Source of the DNA: Thiobacillus sp.
GTDB taxonomy: Bacteria > Pseudomonadota > Gammaproteobacteria > Burkholderiales > Thiobacillaceae
Length of the DNA stretch: 64,000 nucleotides
Reading direction: 5' to 3'
NCBI RefSeq assembly: GCF_030696885.1
Contig: NZ_JAUYRI010000024.1
Coordinates: 1-64,000 of the forward strand
The notes beneath the pieces are model-generated. The model saw nothing but the letters and a program-made list of their open reading frames with translations. It ran no database searches and had not been told where the DNA came from. Position 1 is the first letter of the stretch. Each line of letters begins with the position of its first letter. The position numbers were made by a program, and so were the translations under genes. Of this stretch, positions 35,881 to 43,923 are shown in pieces.

Positions 35881-36999
35881 TCAGCTGGGGTGGCGCGGCT
35901 GCAGCTGGGTCAGCTGATCGATCCCCATCACGCGGAAAAGTTCGTGGATCAGCGCGTTGTGCCCGCGCAGCGTGATGGCCTTGCCGCTGCCCAGGCACTG
36001 CATCAGCACGCTGATGAGCTGGCTGACGCTGCCGTAATCGATGCGGGTGACCTGCGACAGGTCGACCAGTACGTCGTTGTGGGTCGCGGCATAGCTGGTG
36101 AACTGTTGTAGGGCGCTGTCGTTGGCGGGGGTGATTTCGCCGGAGAGCCGCAGGGCGTCGTCCTGCAGCTCGGAAGGTTCGGCCTTGACCACTTCGGCAG
36201 CCTGCACCGCGCTCCACGAGGGCGGCGACACTTCAAAGTGCACTGCGTAATCGACGGCCAGATCTTCAAAATGGTCCTGCTGGCCGAGCGTCTGGTACAG
36301 CTCCAGCAGCAGCAGCCAGTGCGCCGCGCGGCTGTGGGTCGCGCGGTTGAGGTCCTGCAGCAGCGCGGTCAGGGTGTCGACGCCGCTGACCTGCAGCTTG
36401 CGTTTGACCTTGCGCGCGGCGGCGAGGATCTCCGCGCATTCTTCCGCGCCCGCCTCGTCGACCATCGCAATGCGCGAGAAATCGATGCGCACCGCCGTGT
36501 TCTTGGCGGCGGCGGCAATGCCCTCGCGCAGCGTGGCGGTCGATTTCTTGTCGAGCAGACCGGGCAGTTCGAGGCTTTCGGTTTGTGCCTGCTGCGGCTT
36601 GGGCGCGCCGTTGCCGCCCAGCCGTTGCCAGACCGGCGGCGAGGTTTCAAAGCGCATCGCATAGTCCAGCGCCACCTGTTCGAATTCCTTTTCGCGGTTC
36701 TGCACGCAATAGAGGTCGAACAGCATGTGCCAGGCGCGGCGGTCGCTTGTCGTCAGGATCCCCTTCAGCATGCTCTCCGCCATTTCGGTCTGTCCGCTGG
36801 CGTACAAAATGGCCGCCTCGTCTACCGGAGACTGGGGCGCGCCGCTGCTTTCCTCCACCACGATGCCGCTCGCCCCCATGTCCATGGTCATCAGGGTTTC
36901 GGTGTGCGGGGATTCGGAAACGGGGGCGGGCGCCGTCGTCGGCTTTCGCGCGGCGGGGGCGGGCTTGTCCTTGCCTTTTCTGAAAAACGGGAGAGCCAC
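35881..36999 (-). CDS. STAS-domain protein with internally duplicated module
   Basis: A 372-residue protein with two copies of one module. Each has a short FimV-like helical unit (about 88-123, RAWHMLFDLYCVQNREKEFE, and about 225-262, AHWLLLLELYQTLGQQ) ending in a VALDYAMRFETSPPVW / LAVDYAVHFEVSPPSW word, followed by a STAS-like domain (about 143-215 and 280-370). The C-terminal STAS (VLVDLSQVTRIDYGSVSQL) is the more typical one. The start is GTG with a lysine-rich FFRKGKDK N-terminus and no clear Shine-Dalgarno. It lies 39 bases after the zinc permease gene. Function unknown. Confidence 0.75.
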   Translation of the reverse strand: MALPFFRKGKDKPAPAARKPTTAPAPVSESPHTETLMTMDMGASGIVVEESSGAPQSPVDEAAILYASGQTEMAESMLKGILTTSDRRAWHMLFDLYCVQNREKEFEQVALDYAMRFETSPPVWQRLGGNGAPKPQQAQTESLELPGLLDKKSTATLREGIAAAAKNTAVRIDFSRIAMVDEAGAEECAEILAAARKVKRKLQVSGVDTLTALLQDLNRATHSRAAHWLLLLELYQTLGQQDHFEDLAVDYAVHFEVSPPSWSAVQAAEVVKAEPSELQDDALRLSGEITPANDSALQQFTSYAATHNDVLVDLSQVTRIDYGSVSQLISVLMQCLGSGKAITLRGHNALIHELFRVMGIDQLTQLQPRHPS

Positions 37000-37038
37000 G
37001 GAATATGCGTGCTTGAGTCAGGGGTTCAGTAGTGGATA

Positions 37039-37803
37039 CTATCGCTCCCGCTGGCTGGCGGCAACCCGCAGCGCAATGCGGCCTAGCGGCGCACATATGG
37101 CGAGCGCGACGACGATCGCCGGTCCGGCCGGCCAGTCGAGTCCGGCGGATGCGGCCAGCCCGACCGTATAGGCCAGCGCGCCCAGCCCCCAGCCCGCCTG
37201 CAGCGCGGTGCGCGGCGGCAGGCCGCGCACCGCCAGCGCCGGCAGGATCAGGCTGGCGAACACCAGATACACCCCGACCAGCTGCACCGATGCGGTGATC
37301 GCCAGCGCAAACACCAGATAGAAACCGAGACCGCCGAGGCGTTCGCCCCGCCAGAACAGGACGGCCAGCAGTGTGCCGTACAGCGCGGCGATCCGCACTG
37401 CCTGCTCCGGCGTCGCCCACAGGATCTGCCCGGTGAGCAGTTCGGCCAGATGCTCGCCGCCGTGCGGATCACCCGCCAGCAGCAGCACCGCGACGCTGGC
37501 GGCCACCACGAAGGTGGCGCCGATCAGGGCTTCCTGGATTTGCGGCCAGCGCCGTTCGCATTCGGCCAGAAAGGCGGCGCCGGCCAGCGCGGCCGTGGCC
37601 GCCGCCAGCTGGGTGGGCCAGCCGTCGGCGGCCAGCTCGAGCGCGTGCGCCGCGACCACGCCGAGCACCGCCAGCTGCGCCACTGCCAGGTCGAGAAAAA
37701 TGATGCCGCGCGCCAGCACCCGCCGCCCCAGCGGAACGTGGGTGGACAGCACCAGCAGGCCGACGATGAAGGGCCACAGCAGCAGATCGAGTGGGACGGG
37801 CAT
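37039..37803 (-). CDS. znuB: Metal ABC transporter permease (ZnuB-like)
   Basis: Polytopic membrane protein of 254 residues of the ABC-3 family, with about seven to eight hydrophobic segments and the motifs RGIIFLDLAVAQLAVLG and LVGVYLVFASLILPALA. It imports zinc or a related metal delivered by the binding protein. The ATG at 37803 overlaps the znuA stop by one base; a GTG at 37806 is also possible. No gene for the ATPase (ZnuC) lies in this cluster. The metal is inferred from neighbours. Confidence 0.88.
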   Translation of the reverse strand: MPVPLDLLLWPFIVGLLVLSTHVPLGRRVLARGIIFLDLAVAQLAVLGVVAAHALELAADGWPTQLAAATAALAGAAFLAECERRWPQIQEALIGATFVVAASVAVLLLAGDPHGGEHLAELLTGQILWATPEQAVRIAALYGTLLAVLFWRGERLGGLGFYLVFALAITASVQLVGVYLVFASLILPALAVRGLPPRTALQAGWGLGALAYTVGLAASAGLDWPAGPAIVVALAICAPLGRIALRVAASQRER

Positions 37804-38696
37804 CACGGCGCCGCTTTCAGCAGCTGGTCCAGCGTGTCGTCGAACAAGCCGAACAGGTCGCCTGCGCGTGCATTGCCGCCCACAGTGTAGGGCAGCGCCA
37901 GCGCCGGAATGCCGCTGCGCTGAGACAGCCAGTCGGCCGGGCGCGGGCTGTGGTAGGCCGCGCGCAGCACGGCGCGGGCGGGCGTGGCCTGCAGCTGCGC
38001 AGCGATCCGGCCGAGATGGGCGACCGAGGGCTCGACCCCGGGCTTGGGTTCCAGCGTGGCCACCTCGACCATGCCCAGCCAGGCCAGCAGGTAGCTGAAC
38101 GACTTGTGCTGCACCACCACCGGCAGGTTTTTCAGCGGCGCGGCGCGCGTCTGCCAGCCGGCGATGGCTTCATTCCAGCGCGCGGAAAACGCCTGCCATT
38201 GCGCCTGATAGGCGGCCGTGCTGCCCGGGTCGACCTCGGCCAGGCGAGCCGCCAGCGCCGCGCCGACCCGCGCGATATTGCGCGGGTCGGTGTGGATGTG
38301 CGGGTTGCCGGCGGCGTGGACGTCGCCCTGCGCGCGGTCGAGTGTTGCCGGCTTTTCCAGCAGCGTCACGAAGCGGGTGGCCTCGAAATAACCCGGGCGG
38401 CCCGGCTGCACGCGGGCATTGCCGGCTTCGCGCAACAGCAGCGGCAGCCAGCCGACCTCGAGGTCGGCGCCGCTGCACACCACCAGGTCGGCGCGCCGCA
38501 TCTGCGCGATCAGGCTGGGGCGCGCCTCGATGCGGTGCGGGTCCTGCAGCGCGGTCGTCGCCGTATAGACCTTGACCGAACTGCCGCCGATTTCGCGCGC
38601 CAGCGCGCCCCATTCGGGTTCGCAGGCGAACACGTTGAGGGCGGCGTGGGCGGCGAGCGGCAGCCACAGCAGGCATGCAATCAGAATGCGTTTCAT
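37803..38696 (-). CDS. znuA: Zinc ABC transporter periplasmic binding protein (ZnuA-like)
   Basis: Cluster A-I metal-binding protein of 297 residues. A signal peptide (about 1-18) is followed by likely metal ligands His54 (DPHRIEARPS), a His in NPHIHTDPRN near 132-135, and the His of VVVQHKSFSYL. GGAG stands 5 bases before the ATG. Short, with no His-rich loop. It overlaps the permease gene and is 10 bases behind the porin gene, in a cluster whose other members point to zinc shortage. Confidence 0.88.
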   Translation of the reverse strand: MKRILIACLLWLPLAAHAALNVFACEPEWGALAREIGGSSVKVYTATTALQDPHRIEARPSLIAQMRRADLVVCSGADLEVGWLPLLLREAGNARVQPGRPGYFEATRFVTLLEKPATLDRAQGDVHAAGNPHIHTDPRNIARVGAALAARLAEVDPGSTAAYQAQWQAFSARWNEAIAGWQTRAAPLKNLPVVVQHKSFSYLLAWLGMVEVATLEPKPGVEPSVAHLGRIAAQLQATPARAVLRAAYHSPRPADWLSQRSGIPALALPYTVGGNARAGDLFGLFDDTLDQLLKAAP

Positions 38697-38705
38697 GGCC
38701 GCTCC

Positions 38706-40052
38706 TTAAAAGCGGTGGGCGCCGTGTGCGCCCAGGCTGTGGATGTATTGCACGAACCACTGGTTCTCGGAGACGCTTGCCATCGATTGGTCCTTTGAAT
38801 ATTGCAGGCGCAGGCGCGAGAATTCGGACGGCGAATAGTCGAGCATCAGCGAATGGCGCGTCGGCTTGTGATCGGTCACCGGCAGGAAGGCGCTGTTGGC
38901 GCCGAAGTCGACCGTGCCCGGATTCAGGCGGTCGTAGCGATAGCCGGTGCGCCAGCGCGGCATGAATTGGTAGACGCCCTGCGCGTAGTAGCCCGACTGG
39001 CGCGAGCGGTAGGCGTCTTCGGTGCCGTCGCAGGCGCCGCCATCGGCGGTGTTGTCCTCGCATTCCAGGCTGCCGCGCTCGGCGCGACGGAAGTATTCGG
39101 CGGCGAACTTGAAATTGCGCTCGTGCGCGTTGCCGTCGGGCGCCCATTTCCAGACGACGTCCGCCACCCAGGTTTTGCTGGTGCCCGAGAACAGGGTTTC
39201 TGCGTGTTCGTCGTTGAGGTCTTCGATTTCGCCGTCGCGATCGCTCGCCTTGGCATGTAGGTATGACAGCCCGGCACGCCAGCTGTGGGACGTGCCGACG
39301 TCGCCGCCGAGATGGCCGAACACTGTGGCGCTACCGGCACCGTTCTTGTTGCGGTCGGTACCGGGGAAGTTGGCGCCGCGCCCGGCCTCGGCGCCGAATT
39401 CCATGAACAGCGCGGTCGGCGCCACCCATTTCAACTGTACGCCGTCGTTGCCGTAGGCCTCGCCGAACAGCGCGCGGTACATCAGGCTGTTGTCGGCAAA
39501 ATCCCAGGCGTGCGGGTGCTGCTCGTTCTGGTATCCAAGGCCGGACAGGAAACGGCCGCCCTTCACTGTCACGCCATGGCCGAGGCTGGTGGTCTGGAAC
39601 CAGGCTTCCTCGATCTCGACTTCCTCATCGACCAGCGCCAGGTTGAAATAGCCGCGGAAATACGGGTCGACGCTAGCCGACAGCACCAGCTCGGTGTGGT
39701 CGAGCGAGAAGCCGCGCGGCGTGCCGTGGGCGTGCCCGGCGGGCAGAAAGCCGCTGATATGGCGCTCGTCGATGTCGTCGAGATGGGCATAGCGGCCCTG
39801 CAGGATCAACGAAATGTCCGGGTTGAAGCTGATGCGGGCGGGCGCGCTGGCTTCCGGAACGGGGGCGGCCCGGACCGCCGTGTCGGCGGTCTGGACCTCG
39901 GTTTTTTGCAGCCGCGCTTCCAGTGCCTGGATGCGCGCCTCGTAGGCGGTTTTCATCTCCTTCAACTCGGCGCGCAGGGCGTCGAGGTCGGATTGGGCGT
40001 ATGCGGGAAAGGCAGCCGTCAGCGCGGCCGCGAGCAGGGTGACTCGAAACAT
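38706..40052 (-). CDS. Outer-membrane porin-like protein of the zinc cluster
   Basis: Secreted beta-barrel protein of 448 residues. The signal peptide (about 1-21, ending AYAQ) is followed by a short coiled coil (about 24-52, DALRAELKEMKTAYEARIQ), then alternating strands rich in aromatic and Gly residues, ending in a terminal Phe (HRF), the usual outer-membrane barrel signal. GGAG lies 6 bases before the ATG at 40052; the upstream TTG is not needed. It probably lets zinc or a zinc complex through the outer membrane; that is inference from position. Confidence 0.82.
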   Translation of the reverse strand: MFRVTLLAAALTAAFPAYAQSDLDALRAELKEMKTAYEARIQALEARLQKTEVQTADTAVRAAPVPEASAPARISFNPDISLILQGRYAHLDDIDERHISGFLPAGHAHGTPRGFSLDHTELVLSASVDPYFRGYFNLALVDEEVEIEEAWFQTTSLGHGVTVKGGRFLSGLGYQNEQHPHAWDFADNSLMYRALFGEAYGNDGVQLKWVAPTALFMEFGAEAGRGANFPGTDRNKNGAGSATVFGHLGGDVGTSHSWRAGLSYLHAKASDRDGEIEDLNDEHAETLFSGTSKTWVADVVWKWAPDGNAHERNFKFAAEYFRRAERGSLECEDNTADGGACDGTEDAYRSRQSGYYAQGVYQFMPRWRTGYRYDRLNPGTVDFGANSAFLPVTDHKPTRHSLMLDYSPSEFSRLRLQYSKDQSMASVSENQWFVQYIHSLGAHGAHRF

Positions 40053-40121
40053 GGTGAACTCCGTCAAAAAAATGCATGGCGCCCGCCGACCGTGCGGTCA
40101 GCGGGCATTTGGGCTGCTTTT

Positions 40122-40418
40122 TCAGGCGGAGACGGGTGGCGCGCGCGCGGGCGCGTGGCGGATGAAGAGACGGCCGGGCGGCAGCGCGGCGGCGGCCGGG
40201 ACGACGAAGACTGCGGCTTCGGCCTGCGGTACGAAGGGTTTGCCGGGCGCCGCGCCGCCGAGTTGGGCCTGCGCCACGCACAGCTCGCACGCGTGGTCGG
40301 GTGTCGCGCCATGCGGGTCGAGGTGTTCCAGCGCATGGGCGAACGCCGCCGCCTGCCCCAGGAGCAGGCATAGAGCGAGAAGCCAGGAGAGGACGCGGCG
40401 CGGCAGCATGGGCCGCAT
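40122..40418 (-). CDS. Small exported Cys/His protein (DUF2946-like)
   Basis: A 98-residue protein with an N-terminal hydrophobic signal (about 5-24, LSWLLALCLLLGQAAAF) and a HxxCxxC-type word (DHACELCVAQAQLGG) that could bind metal. The Pro/Ala-rich C-terminus has no recognised domain. ATG 40418 comes one base after the yidD stop (TAG-A-ATG), indicating coupled translation; ATG 40409 is a second choice. Similar small proteins accompany metal-uptake genes; a chaperone or sensor role is only a guess. Confidence 0.65.
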   Translation of the reverse strand: MRPMLPRRVLSWLLALCLLLGQAAAFAHALEHLDPHGATPDHACELCVAQAQLGGAAPGKPFVPQAEAAVFVVPAAAALPPGRLFIRHAPARAPPVSA

Positions 40419-40419
40419 T

Positions 40420-40665
40420 CTACCCGCGTTTGTCACGCGGCTCGACTGGCGGAACCGGGTCGTAGCCGTGGTCGCAGCCCGGGCGGCAGCGGCCGATGCG
40501 CCTGGCGGCGAGCCAGCTGCCTTTCAGCGCACCGTGTTTTTCGATCGCTTCCTTGCCGTATTCCGAGCAGGTCGGCAGGTAGCGGCATTGCCGCCCGAGC
40601 CAGGGCGACAGCACGAGCTGGTAGCCGCGAATCAGGCCGACTAGCAGCTTTTGCGCGAGGTTCAT
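40420..40665 (-). CDS. yidD: Membrane protein insertion efficiency factor YidD
   Basis: Small amphipathic protein of 81 residues that assists YidC-mediated membrane insertion. It has the YidD pattern: LVGLIRGYQLVLSPWLGRQCRYLPTC in part, SEYGKEAIEKHG, and a Cys-rich end RCRPGCDHGYDPVP. YidD normally sits between rnpA and yidC. Here its ATG overlaps the stop of the COG0523 GTPase by 4 bases, and the next gene starts one base after its stop, so it is fully embedded in the zinc operon. Confidence 0.9.
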   Translation of the reverse strand: MNLAQKLLVGLIRGYQLVLSPWLGRQCRYLPTCSEYGKEAIEKHGALKGSWLAARRIGRCRPGCDHGYDPVPPVEPRDKRG

Positions 40666-41723
40666 GGCGCTGCCCCGGCAGGGTGTTGCGCGGCGCCGGA
40701 AAAATCGGCCAGCAGTTTGGCGACGAATGCGGGGTCGAGATCGCGCACGATGAAGACGAAGCGGCTGCGGTGATCGTCGTCCGGCCAGGCGTCGAGCTTC
40801 ACTTCCGGATACAGCACGTGCTGCACGCCGTGCAACACCACCGGCTGCGTTTCGCCTGCGAGGTTCACCATGGCCTTGAAGCGCAGCAGGTTTTCGGCGC
40901 GAAACGAGGTCAGCATCGACAGTGCCGACTGCAGGCCATAGCGGTCGAGCGGGGTGTCGAGTACCACTGAGAAGGCCTGGATGCGCGCATCGTGCAGGGC
41001 CGTCGCGGGCCTGCCGCCGAGCGCGCCGGCATGGGCCGGCTGGTAGCGCTGCGGCTTCAGCCAGCGCGCGACTTCGAGCAATCGGGTGTCGGCGTTCCAC
41101 AGCCCCAGGGTCTGGATCGCCGCGGGGTCGATCTCGCCCTGCGTCACGGTCACGATGTCGGCGGCCGGGTTCAGCGTGGCCAGTCGCTCACGCAGCGCGG
41201 CCACGGTGCCGGCGGGGACCAGATCGGTCTTGGTCAGCAGCAGTTTGTCGGCCACCGCCACCTGTTTCACCGCCTCGAAGTGTTCGTCCAGCTGGCCCAT
41301 GCCGAACAGCGCATCGACCGTGGTCACCACGCCGTCGAGGCGGAAACGCGCGCGTATCCAGTTGTCGTGCAAGAGGTTGTCGAGCACCGGCGCCGGATCG
41401 GCGACGCCGGTGGTTTCGATGATGACGCGCTCGAACGGCGGGATGTCGCCCTTTTGCCGCGCCATCCACAGGTTCTTCAGCGTCGGCGACAGGCTGCCCG
41501 AAATCGTGCAGCAGACGCAGCCGCCGGAGAGCAGCGCCAGCGGGCCGTCCATTTTTTGCAGCAATTGGTGGTCGAGCGCGACTTCGCCGAACTCGTTCAT
41601 CAGGATCGCGGTGCGCGGCAGCGTGCGCACCAGATGATTGAGCACCGTGGTCTTGCCGCTGCCCAAAAAACCGGTCAGCAACGTGATGGGGAGGGGATCA
41701 GCGTCCTTCAGGGCGTCGGACAT
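40662..41723 (-). CDS. zigA: COG0523 zinc metallochaperone GTPase
   Basis: G3E-family GTPase of 353 residues. Walker A GFLGSGKT at 18-25; the zinc-binding GGCVCC at 67-72; the switch word ETTGVADP; base recognition TKTDLV; and a C-terminal CobW_C domain (SFRAENLLRFKAMVN). Such proteins deliver zinc to client enzymes under shortage (ZigA, ZNG1). The gene name is by analogy. Preceded by the Cys-poor dksA gene and overlapping yidD, matching the dksA2-COG0523 neighbourhood of Pseudomonas zinc-starvation loci. Confidence 0.9.
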   Translation of the reverse strand: MSDALKDADPLPITLLTGFLGSGKTTVLNHLVRTLPRTAILMNEFGEVALDHQLLQKMDGPLALLSGGCVCCTISGSLSPTLKNLWMARQKGDIPPFERVIIETTGVADPAPVLDNLLHDNWIRARFRLDGVVTTVDALFGMGQLDEHFEAVKQVAVADKLLLTKTDLVPAGTVAALRERLATLNPAADIVTVTQGEIDPAAIQTLGLWNADTRLLEVARWLKPQRYQPAHAGALGGRPATALHDARIQAFSVVLDTPLDRYGLQSALSMLTSFRAENLLRFKAMVNLAGETQPVVLHGVQHVLYPEVKLDAWPDDDHRSRFVFIVRDLDPAFVAKLLADFSGAAQHPAGAAP

Positions 41724-41760
41724 CGGGCGTGCGCCGGCGCGAGCCGGCCGGGTGGAGGCG

Positions 41761-42177
41761 TCAGGCGCGCAGCTTTTCCATCAATTCGTGGCGTTCCTGC
41801 GCCTCGATCGAGTATTCGGCGGTGGGGCGCGCCAGCAGGCGCGGCAGGCCGATGGGGTCGCCGGTTTCCTGGCACCAGCCGTATTCGCCGCTTTCGATGC
41901 GGGTCAGCGCGGAATTGATCTTTTTCAGCAGCTTGCGTTCACGGTCGCGCACGCGCTGTTCCAGCATGTGCTCTTCTTCCACCGTCGCGCGGTCGTTAGG
42001 GTCCGCGAAGTTCTCGTTTTCTTTAAGCGTGGCGCCGGTATCGGCGGCATTGCTGAGCATTTCCTCGCGCAGGGCTTCGAGCCGCGCACGGAAAAACGCC
42101 AGCTGGTCGGCATTCATATAGGCAGACGCCGGCATCTTCAGCAGGGCGGCTTCGGTCAGGGTTTTTGAGGCGGGCAT
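41761..42177 (-). CDS. dksA2: Cys-poor DksA (DksA2 type, zinc-independent)
   Basis: RNA-polymerase-binding stringent-response factor of 138 residues. The coiled-coil tip has the catalytic aspartates in DPNDRATVEEE (Asp59 and Asp62). The C-terminal zinc-finger region keeps only Cys102, with Thr105 (WCQETGDPIGL) where DksA has a second Cys, and the last two Cys are replaced in EYSIEAQ. This Cys-x-x-Thr arrangement is that of Pseudomonas DksA2, which works without zinc. The ATG 42177 has GGAG about 8 bases before; the upstream frame is open but lacks a site. First gene of the zinc cluster. Confidence 0.9.
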   Translation of the reverse strand: MPASKTLTEAALLKMPASAYMNADQLAFFRARLEALREEMLSNAADTGATLKENENFADPNDRATVEEEHMLEQRVRDRERKLLKKINSALTRIESGEYGWCQETGDPIGLPRLLARPTAEYSIEAQERHELMEKLRA

Positions 42178-42370
42178 CGAGACGCTCCATGAGTCGAACA
42201 ATGGAAGGGTTACCGCCATCTTGCGGTGCGAAAGGGGGGCAGTCTGAACGTCCTCGGCCAAAGGTGCAAGTCGGCAGGAAAAACGCGGGCTGGCAGCAGG
42301 GTCAATTTCCCGGCGAGTGCATCATAATGAAAACGACGTGTTTTGCGGCACCTGTGTGCCAAACCCACTA
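42178..42370. other. Intergenic region upstream of the zinc cluster
   Basis: About 190 bases without a gene, expected to hold the promoter of the minus-strand zinc operon. The only dyad seen is AAAAC-GACGT-GTTTT at 42330-42344, which does not resemble the Zur operator I know, so no operator is called. Confidence 0.4.
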
Positions 42371-42531
42371 GTGTCGCGAATCAGAAATAGCGGGACATAA
42401 TAAAACGGATGGATTTTTTCGTAGGGCAAGGCGCGAGGAGGCGACATAGTTCGGTCTATGGCAACGACGAGCAACGCCGCCATGCGGAAAAAGACGCCGT
42501 TTTATGTTTCGATATTTCTGATTCGCGACAC
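42371..42531. mobile_element. MITE-like 161-bp palindromic element
   Basis: Exact 19-base terminal inverted repeats (42371-42389 and 42513-42531) bound an internally palindromic body: similarity of the two halves continues to a short centre near 42450. It is A/T-richer at its flanks than the surroundings. No transposase frame fits. No target duplication could be seen. It separates the zinc operon from the lipoprotein gene. Confidence 0.8.
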
Positions 42532-42553
42532 CAGGGCCGGGCAAGGAGACAGG

Positions 42554-43105
42554 ATGAGGATGATCGGCATGCTGGCGGCGCTGCTGCTGGGCGGGTGCGC
42601 CAGCCTGGTGTCGCCGGACCCGGCCTCGCCGCATTACGGCTATCCGGCAGGCTGGGCGTTGAGGCTGGAGCGGGCGCTGGAAATCCCGCCCGGCGCGGCG
42701 ACGGTACGCCTGCAATACGGGCGCATCGTGCCGCGCAACGGCGTGCAGGAGCACGACCCGTTCTGCGTGGTGGAGCTGACCACGGTGCGGCCCGCGCCGC
42801 AAATCCTGCAGCCGGGGCGCTTCGAGGTGTGGCGGGTGACGCGCAGCATCGAAACCGTGGCCGCGGCGGCGTCGCCTTTTCTCAAGGCCGGCTTGATGGG
42901 ATACGATTCCACGCCGTCGTTTCTCTATTACAAGACCCGCTTCCACCTGCGCGACCCGGCCCAGCCCAACCTGCTCAACATGACTTGCCTGTGGGACCAG
43001 ATGGCGCCCGGCAACCGGCCTTTCATGCGTCACCTCACGCTGGACGAGATCCGTGCCGCGGTGGGTGACTGGATGACCCTGATTCCCCCGAAGGAGACCC
43101 TGTGA
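42554..43105 (+). CDS. Putative lipoprotein of unknown function
   Basis: A 183-residue protein with a lipoprotein signal (MLAALLLGGCAS) whose lipid-bearing Cys is Cys15. The rest has no recognised domain; TVRLQYGRIVPRNGVQEHDPFC and FEVWRVTRSIETVA look strand-rich. AAGGAG is 5 bases before the ATG at 42554. The frame is open upstream into the MITE-like element, and those codons are unlikely to be translated. Its stop overlaps the GTG start of ppk2 by 4 bases. Confidence 0.8.
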   Translation: MRMIGMLAALLLGGCASLVSPDPASPHYGYPAGWALRLERALEIPPGAATVRLQYGRIVPRNGVQEHDPFCVVELTTVRPAPQILQPGRFEVWRVTRSIETVAAAASPFLKAGLMGYDSTPSFLYYKTRFHLRDPAQPNLLNMTCLWDQMAPGNRPFMRHLTLDEIRAAVGDWMTLIPPKETL

Positions 43106-43911
43106 AACCCAGCGAGACACGTATCCCCCCCGACACCAAAGTCAAACTGTCAAATTGGGACGCCGACGACACTGACATCATCGGCAAGGACAAGAGCGAT
43201 GCACGCGAACGCCTGGATACTGACCGGGCCCAGCTGGAAACGCTGCAGGAGTTGCTCTACGCCGAGGGCCGCCACAAGCTGCTGATCGTGCTGCAGGCGA
43301 TGGACACCGCCGGCAAGGATTCCACCATCCGCCATGTGTTTCAGGGCGTCGACCCGCTGGGCGTGCGCGTCGCCAGCTTCAAGGCGCCGACGCAGTACGA
43401 GCTGGGCCGCGATTACCTGTGGCGGGTGCATCACCATGTGCCGGGAAAAGGTGAAATCGGCATTTTCAACCGCTCGCACTATGAGGATGTGCTGATCACG
43501 CGCGTCAACGGCTGGATCGATGCCGCCGAATGCGAGCGCCGCTATCGGCAGATCAACGACTTCGAACGCATGCTGGCGGAAACCGGCACGACCATCCTGA
43601 AGTTCTACCTGCACATTTCGAAGGACGAGCAGAAAGAGCGCCTCGAGGAACGGCGCGACAACCCGCAAAAGCAGTGGAAATTTCACCCCGAGGACCTGGC
43701 CGTGCGCGCGCAGTGGGACGACTATCGGGATGCCTACGAAGCGGCGCTGTCCGCCACCAGTACAGAATATGCGCCGTGGCATGTGATCCCCGCCAACAAC
43801 AAGCTGGCGCGCAACCTGATGATCTCCAGCCTGCTGATCGAGACGCTGGAAGGGCTGAAGATGCGCTATCCGGAACCGGCGGCCAACGTCGCCGGCACCC
43901 GCATCGATTAG
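43102..43911 (+). CDS. ppk2: Polyphosphate kinase 2
   Basis: PPK2-family enzyme of 269 residues that transfers phosphate between polyphosphate and nucleotides. The Walker A-like AMDTAGKDSTIRH is at 66-78, Walker B FNRSHYEDV at 122-130, and the lid region ERLEERRDNPQKQWKF follows. The single-domain size agrees with class I or III PPK2; the substrate nucleotide cannot be fixed by eye. The start is GTG, with AAGGAG 5 bases upstream, overlapping the lipoprotein stop. Confidence 0.9.
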   Translation: MKPSETRIPPDTKVKLSNWDADDTDIIGKDKSDARERLDTDRAQLETLQELLYAEGRHKLLIVLQAMDTAGKDSTIRHVFQGVDPLGVRVASFKAPTQYELGRDYLWRVHHHVPGKGEIGIFNRSHYEDVLITRVNGWIDAAECERRYRQINDFERMLAETGTTILKFYLHISKDEQKERLEERRDNPQKQWKFHPEDLAVRAQWDDYRDAYEAALSATSTEYAPWHVIPANNKLARNLMISSLLIETLEGLKMRYPEPAANVAGTRID

Positions 43912-43923
43912 CTACTCGGCTCG

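Noticed and set aside
42178-42370. A Zur operator upstream of the zinc cluster
   Set aside because: The only dyad (42330-42344) does not match the TGTTATAxxATAACA-type pattern I know; not called.
42458-42553. Lipoprotein N-terminus starting within the MITE-like element
   Set aside because: The lipoprotein signal begins at 42554 with its own AAGGAG; the upstream codons encode no signal.
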